From Danio rerio (Eukaryota; Chordata; Actinopteri; Cypriniformes; Danionidae): a stretch of DNA of 64,000 nt. This document shows, in pieces, positions 13,801 to 25,534 of this stretch. The DNA lies in contig NC_133183.1 in NCBI RefSeq assembly GCF_049306965.1, forward strand, positions 21,331,001-21,395,000. The letters run 5' to 3'. The position numbers and the translations under genes are program-made. Below the pieces are notes generated by a model that did no database searches, was not told the origin of the DNA, and saw only the letters and a program-made list of their open reading frames with translations. Position 1 is the first letter of the stretch, and each line of letters begins with the position of its first letter.

Positions 13801-16800
13801 ACAATCTTTTCTAATGGTCTGATGAGTAGATTCAGGTGCGTTTGATTATGAAGAGATTGAAAATGTGTACTGTTGGTGTGCCTTCAGGAACAGGGTTAGG
13901 GAAAAACACTGCTTCAGAAAGAACACAATAAATGGCTATTTAAAAATTGATCATTAAATCCTTGTCTTGAATGTTTTGTTCGTAAAACAAAGATGTCAAA
14001 TATCAATATTCAACTTCTTGTCTGTAGGACTGTACAAATATCAACATCTCATTTGTAGTCTTGCTCGTGTGCTAACATTTGAGAAAACACTCTCATAAAT
14101 ATTTTAAAAAATATAAAAACAAAAAAGTAATTCTGGCATATACAGTATTCTGCTTTCATAACATTGATTATAGGGTCAGTTAAACCACATTCTAATAAGC
14201 TATTGGACTATCATGTTCTATTTTTCAATAATGTCAGCTCACACTTCGTTAAAGGAAATACTGCACAACAAAATAATATAATAAAATTTTATATATTATA
14301 TTATATTATATTATATTATATTATATTATATTATATTATATTATATTATATTATATTATATGTTTTCTAACCCTGTTTCAGAAGGTAAATCAACAGTACA
14401 CATCTGGAGTCTCTTCCTATTTAAACACACCTGAATCAGCTCATCAGAGCATTTGAAAAGAGATTTGAAAACCTGAAATGAGAGGGTCAGATAAAGAAGA
14501 CATTCAAAATGTATACTGTTGGTATACCTCTACAAACAGGGTTGGGAACAGGGAAACACTGATAATATAATATAATATAATATAATATAATAGAATAGAA
14601 TATATAATATAATATAATATAATATAATATAATATAATATAATATAATATAATATAATATAATATAATATAATATATTTGGTAATTTAACTTTAATTTGA
14701 ATACATTGTTTTATTTTTTTTCAATTAAAATACAGATACAGACAAAGTAAGCTAGTATATGGTACCTGTGTGGCGTGCTGAACAAGCTGTACTCTGCCAT
14801 CTTTCAAATGGATGAGACTCACACCCATCCGCCTCAGCAGCTCCAGATGTTCAGGGTTATTGGCCATGAAGTCCTGAGCCCTGAGAGGAGGACGGCCCAT
14901 GCCAGGTTCACTGCAGAAGACAGATGAAAAGAAAATTTAAAAAACAAAAAGAAATGTATCTTCCCAAAACTTCTTGTAATTTCAACCTGAACTGCATTTC
15001 TTTAAAAATAAAAGAGAATAATAACAAGTATAATGTCAAAAGTAATTATTGTTATAGTACATGTGACAGTAATCATACTAATAGAATTCATGTATTTTTG
15101 TTAGAAGTATGATGTGATCAACGACAAATGATTCTTCAAACATTTATATGTACTGATTTATTGTTTCATTTCTTAATTATTTATAAATATTTCAGATGCT
15201 TCATACTTTTGGGTAAAACAATACTCCGATTAAAGAAATGTTAACAGCATTTATTTTTAAATAGAAATCCTTTGTTTTAATATGCCTTTTCTGTCCCTTT
15301 TGACCAAATTCTTGCATTCCTAATGTCTCGGTAAGAGAGTTCTTTAACAAATATGTATACATCATTATGCAAAAACTTGACCAGTAATGTATATGTCAAA
15401 ATTATGCATATACTATATTATTACACAACATGCTATTTAAAGATAGAGCAGCTAGTTATATCACCGATGAGCGATGGGGCGCAGGCAACTCTTATCCACA
15501 GCGCTTCTGATTGGCTCACGAAAATTGCGTGGGAAGGCGGGATCAGGAAAGAGTAGGCGGGTGTTAGGGCAAGTCCACTCAAAATTTAAGTCATCGAGCT
15601 CTTCTATAACCTGCGGTGACAGAAAGATTTCATATCAACATCTGATTAGAGAAACAAGTAGGCAGGCAATCAGAGTGAATTTAATTATATCATATAACAG
15701 AGCTCTTCATGGTTTAAGTGATACTTCACCCAAAAATGAAAATCTCTCATTTACTCAAACCTCTTTGACTTTTTTTTCTGTTAAACACACAAGAGGACAT
15801 TTTGATGAATGTTGGAAATCGGAAGCTATTGATTTCAGAGCTATTTAACTACAAATCTCAATGTTCACCAATTTCCAACTTTCATCAAATATATTTTTTG
15901 GTGTTTGGAACCACCTAAAGGCGATTAAATTGAGAGTATTGAGTGAATTAAATCAACTTGTGTTTCCACAATAAGATCTGTTATTGTAATAATGTGCAGT
16001 ACCACGCTGTTAATGACAGGGGGCGCCGGTGAGTTTGAAGCAGTGGAGAGGGACAGAGGCAGGAGATGAGCTTCAGTGGTAAAGACGTAGTCCTCCACGT
16101 TGAAAGGCAAATCCTCCTCTTCAGCAAACAGCAGAAACAGGTACTTAAACATCTCCGCCAGGAAAAACGAGTCCATGCTTAAACAAGGTGGGCGGCGGTG
16201 AAGGGAAATAAATAAGCCGTGAGACAGCCTGTTGCCCACTCATGAACCATCTCTTTACCAAAAATCTATTTGTAGTTGAAAAATTCACATAAACCAATTT
16301 ACTCTCTCACTACCCACAAATCTTACCGATCCTCGTGGCTCCCCGTCCTCACATCCTTCATAGCAGCAAAGCCACAGGGAACTCGAGCGAATCGATTCAG
16401 GTTCTCCAGTACAGTACGGCCCACTTCCAGGTAATATGGGTCTCTGGTTGCCTTTAATGGAAATTCACAGTTAAATTTGGTCTTTCTTTTCTTTTTTTAT
16501 TTCTTTAAAACCTCTTTTAACACATTTTAATCTGCTTTTAATAATTTTTATTTATTTATTTTTACTTGTTACTTTTATTCTTGTTTATGGAAAGCACTTT
16601 GAATTATCATTGTGTATGAAATGTGCTATATAAATACTTGCCTTGCTTTAATCTTCTCAATGGATTTCTGTATTAAAGTGCATATTAGAGCTAATTTTTA
16701 ATGGGGTGGGATCTTTATGACAATGTTATTACTAAATAAGAATGATTTGGCTGTCTATTAAACCTTTACTAATACAATCACTTGGAAAGGTCCTATCTGT

Positions 16801-19800
16801 GCTGCTGCTGACGCAGAGAGAGAAGCTAACATGTATGTATATTTAAGAAACCATTTCAGTTTTGTGTTTTGAATCACAAAGTATCACTGTTTCTGCTATA
16901 ATAGTGAAATTAACACTGATGACTAAGGTAGAAATTAAAATAGAGTAAATCACCTTTTAAATTCAACTTGATGCGTTAACGGAAGGTTAAATCAGTTACA
17001 GTATTTTGCCAGTAGGTGGGACAAATAAAGTAAAAAAAATTCTTTGCTATTTCAGAATAAGTTCAAGAGAATCAAAAACATAGATTCAATCATCTGTTCA
17101 AATGATTTACTCAAAAAGCTGATTCATCTACCAGCTAAACAAGTGAAGTTTTAAGTGTAAGTCAGTAATTCTGATATTTGGAACAACATTATCCAGAATG
17201 AAAACATCTGAAAATTCTGTGCCTAAAGTCGGGTCATTAATTCATTTAATTCTTCAAATTGTTATTTTTTCTTAAAATAGGCAGAAAAATTATGATTTCA
17301 TCAATAACAATATTAATGATTCTCAAGCCCTATCAACATAGCAATAGATTTTGGTCAATCAACACAAGTTTAATTTCGTTTTGGCCTTTTATCCACATAA
17401 CATCAGTGTTATTAGTGCCCTGAAACAAACTTTGCAATTCAGCCTGAAAGCAGTTACATTTGAGGGTCTTAACAGATGAAAAGATGAAAATGTTGCATTG
17501 ATATTTATCTGAGAAACAAGTGATAACTTTTTACCTTGTAAAGGAAGTAAGTGCTTTCTGCAAACTCTGGCCGCAGGGGGTGCTGAGCCCAGTGAACCCT
17601 GAAATCAGTGGTGAATGCCTGGCAACACAGTACGAGACTCTGAGTCAAGAAGATTTTGTAAACAACAGGCAGTGATGATATGTACAAGGTATTAAAAGGT
17701 AGAAAAAGGTACCTCAGGGAGAAAGTTGTGTTTCTTGGTAACCTGATAAAGCATTTCATGAGTCTCTATGGCTGGCCGGATATCTCCCTTTAACACCTGC
17801 AGAGACCAAAAAGATGTATGATTGTGTTTAGAGATTTAGTCAATAAAAAAAGACCACGAATATACTCATTTCTCACCTGCAGTCCAGGGAAAAAGGCAAG
17901 CAAGGAGTCCATCCATGTGCGTGCTGGAAGCAGGGGTTTGTGGATGTGGACATCCAGTAGTAGAGGAGGTTGGCTGATATACTTCATAATAGATGCATAG
18001 TGCTGGAAAATATGTCAAGCAGTCACAACTTAAAAATACACATAAAACAACAATAAAAATTGAGTTGCAAAAGATAACGTATAAAAAAAAGAGTCTGGAA
18101 AATAAAACAAATCAAGAAAAAACAAGACAAAACAAAACAAGCCAAATCTAAAAAAATTAAGACAAATCAAGGCAAGACAACAAACAAGAGAAATCAAAAC
18201 AACTCAAGAAAAAAGAAGACAAGAAGAACAATACAAAACAAGACAAATCATGTAAAAACAAAAAAACAGGACAAAACAAGACAAGACAAGAAAAATTAAG
18301 ACAATTCAAGGCAAGACAACACAAAACAAGACCAAACTAATCCAGACAAATCAAGACAAAACAAGGCAAGACAAATCAAATCCAGACAAATCAAGACAAG
18401 ACCAAACAAATCCAGACAAAACAAAACAAAAACACAAATCCAGACAAAACAAAACAAGACAAGGCAAAACAAAACAAGAAAAATCAAGACAAATCAAGGC
18501 AAGACAAGTAAATTCAAGACAAACCAAGGCAAGACATAAACAACACAAGACCAAACTAATCCAGATGAATCAAGACAAAACAAAACAAATCCAGACAAAT
18601 AAAGACAAAACAAACAAGACAAATCAAGGCAAGACAAAACAAAACAAATCTAGATAAATAATGAAAAATCCAGGCAAAACAAAACAAGACCAAACTAATC
18701 CAGATGAATCGAGACAAAACAAAACAAATCCAGACAAATAAAGACAAAACAAACAAGATAAATCAAGGCAAGACAAAACAAATCCAGACAAATGAAGACA
18801 AGTCCAAACAAATCCAGACAAATAATGAAAAATCCAGACAAAACAAAACAAGACCAAACTAATCCAGACAAATAATGAAAAATCCAGACAGACAAAAAAA
18901 AAAAACAAATCCAGACAAATAATGAAAAATCCAGACAAAACAAAACCTCTAATCCAAAAACTGAAATGAAACTTAAACTTGCACTTTTTTCTAATTTTTT
19001 TCAAAACATATTCAAGTTTAAATTTTACTTCTACACGGTGCGTTTGTGTATCCACTTGAGCAATCATGCATGTGAAATTAGCAAAGTCAGCCTCTTTAGC
19101 ATGAAATGGTGTCTGAAACTCTTTTGCAACTGAAATTTGACCTAATTTTAATCAAAGTTTTCTCAAAATATATCATGTTTGGGATGAAAAAAAAAACAGA
19201 TTGGTGACGTAAAGCTAAGAGAAGACTCTTGTTACAGTACAACAACAAGCTATTACAGGATTATAACAACTTTAACAACAGTATGGTAATACTCACAGTG
19301 TTAAAGCGTAGTAAAAGTTGGTCATCGCCCAATAATATATATGCCTTCATCAAGTACTCATAATAAGAATCGATGCCTGCCCCAACTCCACTGTCTGGCA
19401 AAGAAACAATGACACACACAAACAAGACTCAGACTTGACTGATTTTGAAAGTCGTTTATGTTGTGGCTGGGTTGTTAGGTACGTTTCAGGCTCACCCCTG
19501 CGGACCCATTCTCCAGAGTGGATGTTGATGGTTGTTCCCACTAGATTACTGTTCCTCTGTCTCTTTTCCCAAAGGAAATCAAGAGCCCTTCTTGCATGAG
19601 CCTGTAAACAATCAAACAAAACACCAACACCTAAATACTGGCCTACTTAAAATGATTAAAGCATTGTAAGTCTCTTTCGCCACACACACACAATCAGAAC
19701 ATTCCTAACCTCATAATACTTTTCAAAGTGCACAGCGGGTCAAGCCAATGTTTTCTGTTTTACTAACGCCACAGTTATGTCAGAAGAGATTTGTGTTACA

Positions 19801-22800
19801 ATTGTGAAGATTGAATGAGAACTAAGATTCCAGGATTCAACACTTTGGGTTGAAATAACCTCAGCGTTCTTTTGTTTGTTACAAAACAACCACAACAGTG
19901 TTTCTACGAGCCTTGTGACCTCAAATGCTCTAATCAACATGAATTATACTAAACGTAATTACACTTCTCTGAAAGTGAAATGAAGATTCTAAGAAATAAA
20001 TATGTATTATGCAAGTATGTTTTTGATGGTCTAATAACATCAGAAACAGAACAAAACTAAAGCAATAGTGATATTTTACCTCAAATGTGGGATCTCCAGT
20101 AAAGCGACTCAAAGCAGCAAATTCAAGGATGATGGTCCCTGCACAGGCGGTGCAAGTTTCGGTCTCTGTGCCTGTGCGGGTCTCAGGTCCATGGACTCCA
20201 TGACGCAGATTCACCTGGAAATGCAACCAATCACTAATCAGTGTTATAATGCACAGAATGATCCCTAAAACTGTTTAATTTGGCAATTTATTTAATAAAA
20301 ACAACAGTAATAACAATAATACAATTTATGAATAAATATTTTGTATTTTAATATGTGTGACCCTGGACAACAAAACCATTATGTTACATTACAATATATT
20401 GTAAGGGTTAAATATTATACTGTAGATATTTTTCTTCTATGCTAAAAGTCATTGGAATATCAAGTAAGATCATGCTTTGTGAAGATATATTGGAAATATC
20501 CTATTGTTAAAATATCAAAACTCAGTTTTTGATTCATATTGTGAATCGATATAGGCAATATAGGCAATCGATATAGAAATCGATATAGGCAATTTAATCA
20601 AAATTTAGACAACTTCACATGCAATTTATTTATTTATTTTTTTTTCCTGAGATCCCAGATTTTTCAAAGTATTGCTCTATACTAACAAACCATACATAAA
20701 TAAAAAGATTATTTTTTTAAATTTCAGATAATGGAAAACTGTTAAGTTTAAAAATAAACTTACACTTACTGCATGTATCATTTACTTAATAAACAAATCA
20801 ATTTCTTGTAGCATAAGCCCAGACCTCAATGTTATTTTGAAAATCTGAAAACATTAAATATGCTGATTTTGTGCTCAAGTAACTGTTTCTTTAATCAACC
20901 TTTAAAAAGTTATGCTTACTGTACTATTTTTCAGAAATATGGATTTTAACACTCCCTGGACCGGAAACACTGGATGAATATGTTCTTGGACATCGCAAAT
21001 ATGGAACTGTCTGTGGCAAGGATGCATGGCGCTTCTACAAAAACTATTACTTCAAGGGTATGTGCAATAACGAAGATAAAAGATATGCTATTGTGATTTT
21101 TTTCTTTGCATTTTGTTTAACTTATGTGTAAAAGTCCAATGTATATACCTTTGTTGAAAATGTTCTTGTAAGAAGTTAAATGCAGAGGTTAATTTAATTA
21201 TTTACTTTAAATATTTATTTATATGTATTTAACCTTTTGTATTTAAAATTTGATCACAAAAAAAGAAATTGGAGTTTTATCAGCATTATTTAACAAATAG
21301 ACAATTCAAAAGAAAATTATGATACAGAAATAAAAATAAATTATATGAAATAGACATCTTTGTCACTTTTAATAATTAAAAAAAAGTTATGTCACTTCAT
21401 TGCCACTTTTAATAAATTGTCAGTCCATGCTAAATCGAAGTACGATGAGTTATTGTATCATTTAAGAATAAATCAACAGAAGGGAATTGTAAGACATCAT
21501 ATTAGGTGAGCTTTGTAGAAAATAAGTTTTCTCCGACAATATTTAGAGATTTAATTACAGAATGATGTGATGGAACAACCAGAAACAGAACTCCAGAAAA
21601 GCATGCATTGAATTTTGAGAATGTTCCGCAAGACTGTATAACAAACTAACAGCAACTGGGAAAGGGTGATTCATGCTGATGATGAGATTGTGTCCAAGTC
21701 ACTAGCTACATTTCCCTCAGGCAGACATTCAACAAACCTCTGCGCTGACTAGAACAGCCGATTCAACAGAAATACAAGATGCATGTGCATGGAGACAAAA
21801 AAAGATTAATGCCTAAAAGTCGCAACCATGACAAACATAAATTTCCTTTCCAAAGAGGGACATATTTATATTCTGGTGATGACATTTTGAATCAACAGGT
21901 TTTGGATAAGTCCTGCATGTACTGTATGAGTGTGTTCACTCACTCTAGGGTAAGGCAGGCCGCTGCTGGTGTTAAATGCAGGCAGCAGTCTGAGTCCCAG
22001 ATCTTTGGCCATGTGAAGCAGCTCGTTCTGGTACCAGACCATTTGTCCATTTTCTTTCAACATGACAGCCATCGAATGGCCTCCCAACAGTCCACTAAAA
22101 GAACAGGCAAGGGTTAAATAAGCAAAACAACCAAAATGTCAGTCCGTTATGAAACTCAAAGACCTTTAACACTGTCAATGAATCAATCACAACATGACCA
22201 GTAAACCGTTTTTCCCCTATTAATGAGCCAACCAGCTAGATTTAATCTTTAAATCAATGTGCCAAAAAAAAAACATTATTTAGCAAAGGATTGCTTAGAA
22301 AATGATATTTGTTTGTCTCTACATTTGTAAATCTATGTATCATTTATTCAAGTCTTAATGATATGATAGTATATGATAAATTTTAACTTAATTTACTGTT
22401 GTATTTTGTGCCCAAGTGGATGCCAAATGGAAAAAATGATGAGATATGATCTGCATGAATGTGACGGCATAAATCTTCCTTATGTGGTCAATAATTTCGA
22501 ATAGTGTATGAAAGAACAGATTGTGGATGACTCATGCAAAATCTGATACTGCCTTAAGTCCCAAAGTACTGTATATATATTTTGTTTTCAATGCAACACA
22601 TGCAATTATTGGTAGCCTTTAGTTTAGGTCATAATTCACGGTATTAACAAACCATTAACTAATACTACTAGCTTAATAAACTACTAATTAGCTGTTTATT
22701 AATAGTTAGTAAGGTAGAGGTTGGGTTTAGGTTCTGGGTAAGATTAGTGATGCTGATTAGCTTTAGAACTACTAATAAACATTTAATATCTTAATAATAA

Positions 22801-25534
22801 GCAGGTAATAAGCCAGTGGTTAATAGCATTAATTGTAACCTAAACTAAAGGATTACCCTATTCTCTTTACCAGCACATCAGTGGTGCTGGGTGAGTTATT
22901 TAGCAAAGTAATCAATAGTTTATGTTGTGTACAATTAAAAGAGTCTGTATAGATTTCTCATTTTATTCTCGTTCCTAATGAGAGGTTTGTGTGTGCGTGT
23001 GGTCATGTATAGTTGAAGTCAGACTTATTAGGACCCTTTGATTTTTTTTTTTAAAAGATAAACAGGGGGCTAATAATTCAGGGGGGCTAATAATTCTGAC
23101 TTTAAATGTAACGTTGGATAGTTCAAGTTTTAACTTGGTCTTCAAAAAAAAAAGGACAAATGCACACAATGTGTTGTTCTCTGTTGTGTTTTTTTATATG
23201 TCACCTGTTTGTGCAATAAAGTATTTAAATATAAAAAAAAACAAATTACATCATTAAATTACTTTTCTAATTGTCTGAAAATTTATTTAATAACTTAGAA
23301 AATTAATGTTTTCCTTTAAATCTCATCTCAAAGACAACAGAAATTAATTCCTATAAATTTAAGTCAAACCAGGCTTTGAGTTTATTTACAAAAGTCACTT
23401 AATTATTAGCATTTTAATAACATACAAAACATTCTTTAGTTAAAAAACAAAACTACTCTGCAAAACAATTACAAATATGTATCAAAAGATGAAACAATAT
23501 ATTTCATTGTAATTAATTCATTTCCTAAATAATTCATTATCAAGCATGTTCAATGGTCTTTATAAATAAATAAAAGTTGTCTTCATAAATGCAATCTTAT
23601 TTAGTTGGAAATAGAATTAATCTGCAAAGTATATTTGTATAACAAACAAAGAATTTAATTAAACTGCTTCTCTGAATTGATTACATCTCTAGCCGAACTC
23701 ACAGACACACAACTCACATATGAATTTTCATTTGTCCACAAAGAGTGACACTGAACTAAGCAGCATTTTCATATAGAATCAATAGATATCAGCAACTTTA
23801 TCTTAAACATCTTATCTTAAAAAAGTACAATAACATGTTTGTAACTTGGAAAATAAAAAGTGCAGAAAATGGACAAGCATGAATCAGTCATTTGTGGTTA
23901 TTTCAATACATAGATATCAGTGATAAACATATCAACTTACCCCAGAACCCGGATGTTGGTTTCAAATACAGACACCACGATGTCATTATCCAAGCGTACA
24001 TCCTTCACCACTCGCCTCACCGCCTCTTCAAATTCCACCGTCTTATTTAACAGCTGTGAGATATCAGAGAAGATTATGAGCAAACAACCTCGGGTTTGAC
24101 TGTACATACTGTATACACAAGGTTTCAAGTTTTGTTTGAGATGTTACTCACCGCAAGGGTGTCAAGAGTATCGATGAGCGTGAGGGAGAACCTGAAGGAA
24201 CAAAGGAACATATTTTCAATATTAAAAAAAAAAAAAAATCAACATGTCTCCATTTTACTTTTTTCTCCAATTAACGTACTTCCCCAGGGCATCATCTACG
24301 TCCCCTCGACTGGGCTCTAGTCCACGTACTCGCCCACGGCAAGTCAAAGGCATCAGTTCGTCTGCAGGGTAAGCATGGTCCTGTGCAAATGAGAAGAACA
24401 GAGATTAAATGAGAATGCAGATTTTTCTCAAACATTGATATGCATGCCCTATCCCCTATTTTTTTCTTCGAAAAACACACTTATTGCATTTCAGTCTCAT
24501 ATATCACTTCCAGCCTGCCTAGAGACACTTTTGGGAATACCAGGTGTTTCTGGGAAATATTTTACACTTGTCAGAATCATTAAGCTGCAAACTAGCTAAG
24601 TTTAAGAGATAGCTCACCCATAAATAATAACTATTGGATCATTTCACTACTTGTTGTCATCGTGAATCTATAGCACTTTCTTTTTTTAGTGAGGCATGAC
24701 GATATTTTAGAAAATGTTTAAACTGTTTTAGTTCATACAATGAAAGTCAGTGGGTTTAAAATAACATTTGGCAATCCTGGGTGGATGGATTGAAAAACAT
24801 AACAATAAAAACAAAAAACGTAATAATATGCAGCAGTTACACGTTAAGTGTATAATAACAACAGCAAATTATGCAGAATTACATGCAATTAACACTAAAT
24901 CAAACCTCACCCAAACATAATTACAACCGCACATGAAAATAAGTGACCAGAAATGAGTAAATTTTTTTTAAAGCTCTTACTTTAAAGTTAACATTTAAGT
25001 AGTCAAAAGCAGTAAATACATTTCTAATGTTACAAAAGATGCTTTTATTTTAAATAAATGCTGTTCTTTACTGCTCTCTATTTAACATGAACCAAGAATC
25101 ATTGGTGTTTTTAAGAAATCAACAACCATATAAGCATAATGACCCCTGAAGGATCGTGCAACACTGAAAACTTAAGTAAAGTCAAACATATGAATATATA
25201 TGCATAAGAATGAACACAAGTGAAAACATAAGTTTCAAAGCCTCTGTGTGTACCCATCTGTCAACAGTTATTAGTCATTGTGTACATACCATGTAATTCC
25301 GATAAGCGTGGTCAAACATTTCCAGCACTTGGATCCTGAGAAGCAAATGGCAATTCTTAAATTCAGTAAAACACTTTCTAATCATATTCCATGCTTCACA
25401 AGTCCTCACACAGACACATACCTCAGTTTGCTCTTCTCGTCTCTGCTCATGGTCTCCGACAACCTGATACAGGTTCCCATAAAAAACAGCAGCCAAAAAG
25501 CAGGCAACATCGTTGCAGAATGAAGCATCCACAT
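7890..25534 (-). CDS. edem3: edem3, ER degradation-enhancing alpha-mannosidase-like protein 3
   Basis: EDEM3 is an ER-lumenal GH47 alpha-1,2-mannosidase-like protein. It trims mannose from misfolded glycoproteins and so directs them to ER-associated degradation. Coding exons, in transcript order: 25534-25422, 25335-25290, 24380-24280, 24191-24152, 24053-23941, 22094-21944, 20214-20080, 19601-19496, 19394-19297, 18002-17877, 17796-17713, 17618-17535, 16451-16327, 16177-16003, 15610-15465, 14910-14766, 12439-12248, 12115-11950, 10454-10269, 10086-10039, 8170-7890. They join in frame to 886 residues (human about 930). The start [18 protein letters not shown] gives a signal peptide. The GH47 domain covers roughly residues 45-499, with [14 protein letters not shown] near 436-449 and [10 protein letters not shown] near 480. 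A protease-associated domain at about 661-777 includes GCSELSNG and [10 protein letters not shown]. An acidic Ser/Gln-rich tail ends in KDEL, the ER retrieval signal. This combination of GH47, PA domain and KDEL separates EDEM3 from EDEM1/2. The second in-frame AUG (Met3) could also serve as the start. Confidence 0.96.
8358..9250. mobile_element. Non-autonomous DNA transposon in edem3 intron 20
   Basis: The ends are inverted: GACATTAACA at the left and TGTTAATGCCCTG at the right. Repeated GTGGCTAGT/CCACTAGCCAC motifs occur just inside both ends. The interior is AT-rich and non-coding. It is probably hAT-like, but target duplications are not clear. Confidence 0.45.
9742..9912. mobile_element. 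Short hAT-like MITE in edem3 intron 20
   Basis: The ends CAGGTGTCAAACGTCCTGGA and GCTGTTTGACACCGCTG are inverted copies. The flanks ATCTAATA and ATCTAAAA look like an 8-bp target duplication with one change, with two extra bases at the left. Confidence 0.6.
10581..10984. mobile_element. DNA element with AGTTTCTGCAGG-type ends, edem3 intron 18
   Basis: Left end ATTAGAGTTTCTGCAGGTGG; the right end on the other strand reads ATTAGAGTATTCGCTGGGTT. Inside are degenerate TTTAAGACTTTACAAGAC / TTTTAAAACG repeats. A relative with the same ends is at 51759-52211. Confidence 0.5.
11549..11695. mobile_element. Fragment of an hAT-like element, edem3 intron 18
   Basis: It begins CAGGGGTGCTCAAACTTGGT followed by CCAGGAGGGCCATTG, a typical hAT MITE end. 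The matching right end is not clear, so it is probably truncated. The rest of this intron (10985-11949) is AT-rich with no other recognised feature. Confidence 0.4.
12820..13215. repeat. Dispersed repeat, copy 1, edem3 intron 16
   Basis: It shares blocks with 54252-54420 and 55012-55255, for example GTGTGGTTCTTGAATCTGAT near the left and GGCTGTATATCGTCACTGG near the right. The right part is a degenerate palindrome in which GTAGCAGTACAATATGGCTG is answered by CAGCCATAAAACAAGAGTAG. It is probably a non-autonomous DNA element. Confidence 0.5.
13221..13342. repeat. (CA)n / (TA)n microsatellite
   Basis: Interrupted CACACAGACA and CACGCACACG repeats followed by a short (TA)n run. It abuts the tail of a DANA SINE. 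Confidence 0.9.
13343..13665 (-). mobile_element. DANA-family SINE, near full length
   Basis: Reversed SINE: tail CATTCATTCGTTCAC, then CTTAGTCCCTTTATCAATCC, GGATGCCCTTCCAGCTGCAA, CATGTCTTTGGATTGTGG and GAACCAGCGACTTTCTTGC, ending in a tRNA-like head at about 13600-13665. It carries scattered changes. It lies inside edem3 intron 16. Confidence 0.85.
13711..13913. mobile_element. MITE, copy 1 of a pair
   Basis: The ends are imperfect inverted repeats. The left has CTGTACCTGGAGGCACACCA and the right has TGGTGTGCCTTCAGGAACAG. A diverged relative lies 450 bp away at 14363-14561. Probably hAT-like. Confidence 0.6.
14291..14361. repeat. (TATTA)n array
   Basis: About 14 copies of the five-base unit TATTA. 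It directly abuts the MITE at 14363. The array on the other side of that MITE is its reverse complement. Confidence 0.9.
14363..14561. mobile_element. MITE, copy 2 of a pair, between inverted arrays
   Basis: Left end CTAACCCTGTTTCAGAAGGT; right end CTACAAACAGGGTTGGGAAC. It resembles the element at 13711-13913, including the block ACTGTTGGTATACCTCTAC. Confidence 0.55.
14561..14674. repeat. (TAATA)n array
   Basis: About 20 copies of TAATA with a small interruption near 14590. It is the reverse complement of the array at 14291-14361. Confidence 0.9.
15714..15900. mobile_element. Truncated MITE with GATAGTTCACCC-like end, edem3 intron 14
   Basis: It begins TTTAAGTGATACTTCACCCA followed by AAAATGAAAAT, a degenerate form of the TTAAAGGGATAGTTCACC end seen at 45258. 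The right end is not recognisable. Confidence 0.55.
16452..17534. other. edem3 intron 12, no recognised feature
   Basis: AT-rich intron sequence. I see no repeat ends, RNA gene or conserved coding block in it. Confidence 0.5.
18110..18948. repeat. AC-rich minisatellite of CAAAACAAGAC / CAAATCCAGACAAA units
   Basis: About 840 bp of strand-asymmetric, A/C-rich, imperfect tandem repeats in edem3 intron 9. Common units are CAAATCCAGACAAAACAAAA and CAAGACAAATCAAGGCAAGA. Higher-order repeats are visible, for example AATAATGAAAAATCCAGACA recurring near 18656, 18811, 18868 and 18916. The Cys/Leu/Phe-rich frames on the minus strand are a by-product of this repeat. Confidence 0.9.
20215..21943. other. 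edem3 intron 6 with an orphan exon-like block
   Basis: AT-rich intron. An exon-like block on the plus strand at 20935-21057 is listed separately. The rest shows nothing recognisable. Confidence 0.5.
20935..21057 (+). other. Orphan exon-like block, unknown protein, antisense in edem3 intron
   Basis: A pyrimidine tract with acceptor ACTATTTTTCAG precedes this block and a donor G|GTATGT follows it. The 123-bp interval is phase 1 at both ends and open throughout. It would encode 40 full codons, including [18 protein letters not shown] and [10 protein letters not shown]. Base composition is more gene-like than the surrounding intron. I do not recognise the protein. The W-x-F-Y-K...F-K pattern only faintly recalls METTL2/6-type proteins. 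No partner exons were found nearby. It could be a decayed exon, part of a nested gene or chance. Confidence 0.3.
22611..22857. mobile_element. MITE, edem3 intron 5
   Basis: Ends GGTAGCCTTTAGTTTAGGTC and, inverted, GGTAATCCTTTAGTTTAGGT. The interior is dominated by ACTACTAATTAGC / TATTAATAGTTAGT motifs. Confidence 0.7.
23009..23109. mobile_element. Internally deleted MITE copy, edem3 intron 5
   Basis: The ends TAGTTGAAGTCAGACTTATT and GGGGGGCTAATAATTCTGAC belong to the family seen at 1-368. Almost all of the interior is absent. The remainder of this intron (23110-23940) is featureless AT-rich DNA. Confidence 0.7.
24603..24775. mobile_element. Truncated MITE with GATAGCTCACCC end, edem3 intron 2
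   Basis: It starts GAGATAGCTCACCCATAAAT, a degenerate form of the TTAAAGGGATAGTTCACCC family. The internal block TCATACAATGAAAGTCAGTG is typical of that family. The right terminus is not intact. Confidence 0.5.

Noticed and set aside
18296-19067. Cys/Leu/Phe-rich membrane protein frames on the minus strand
   Set aside because: They arise from translating the AC-rich minisatellite in several frames and have no start context or domain.
21779-22117. Plus-strand 112-codon gene
   Set aside because: It is the antisense shadow of an edem3 exon (21944-22094) with no domain of its own.
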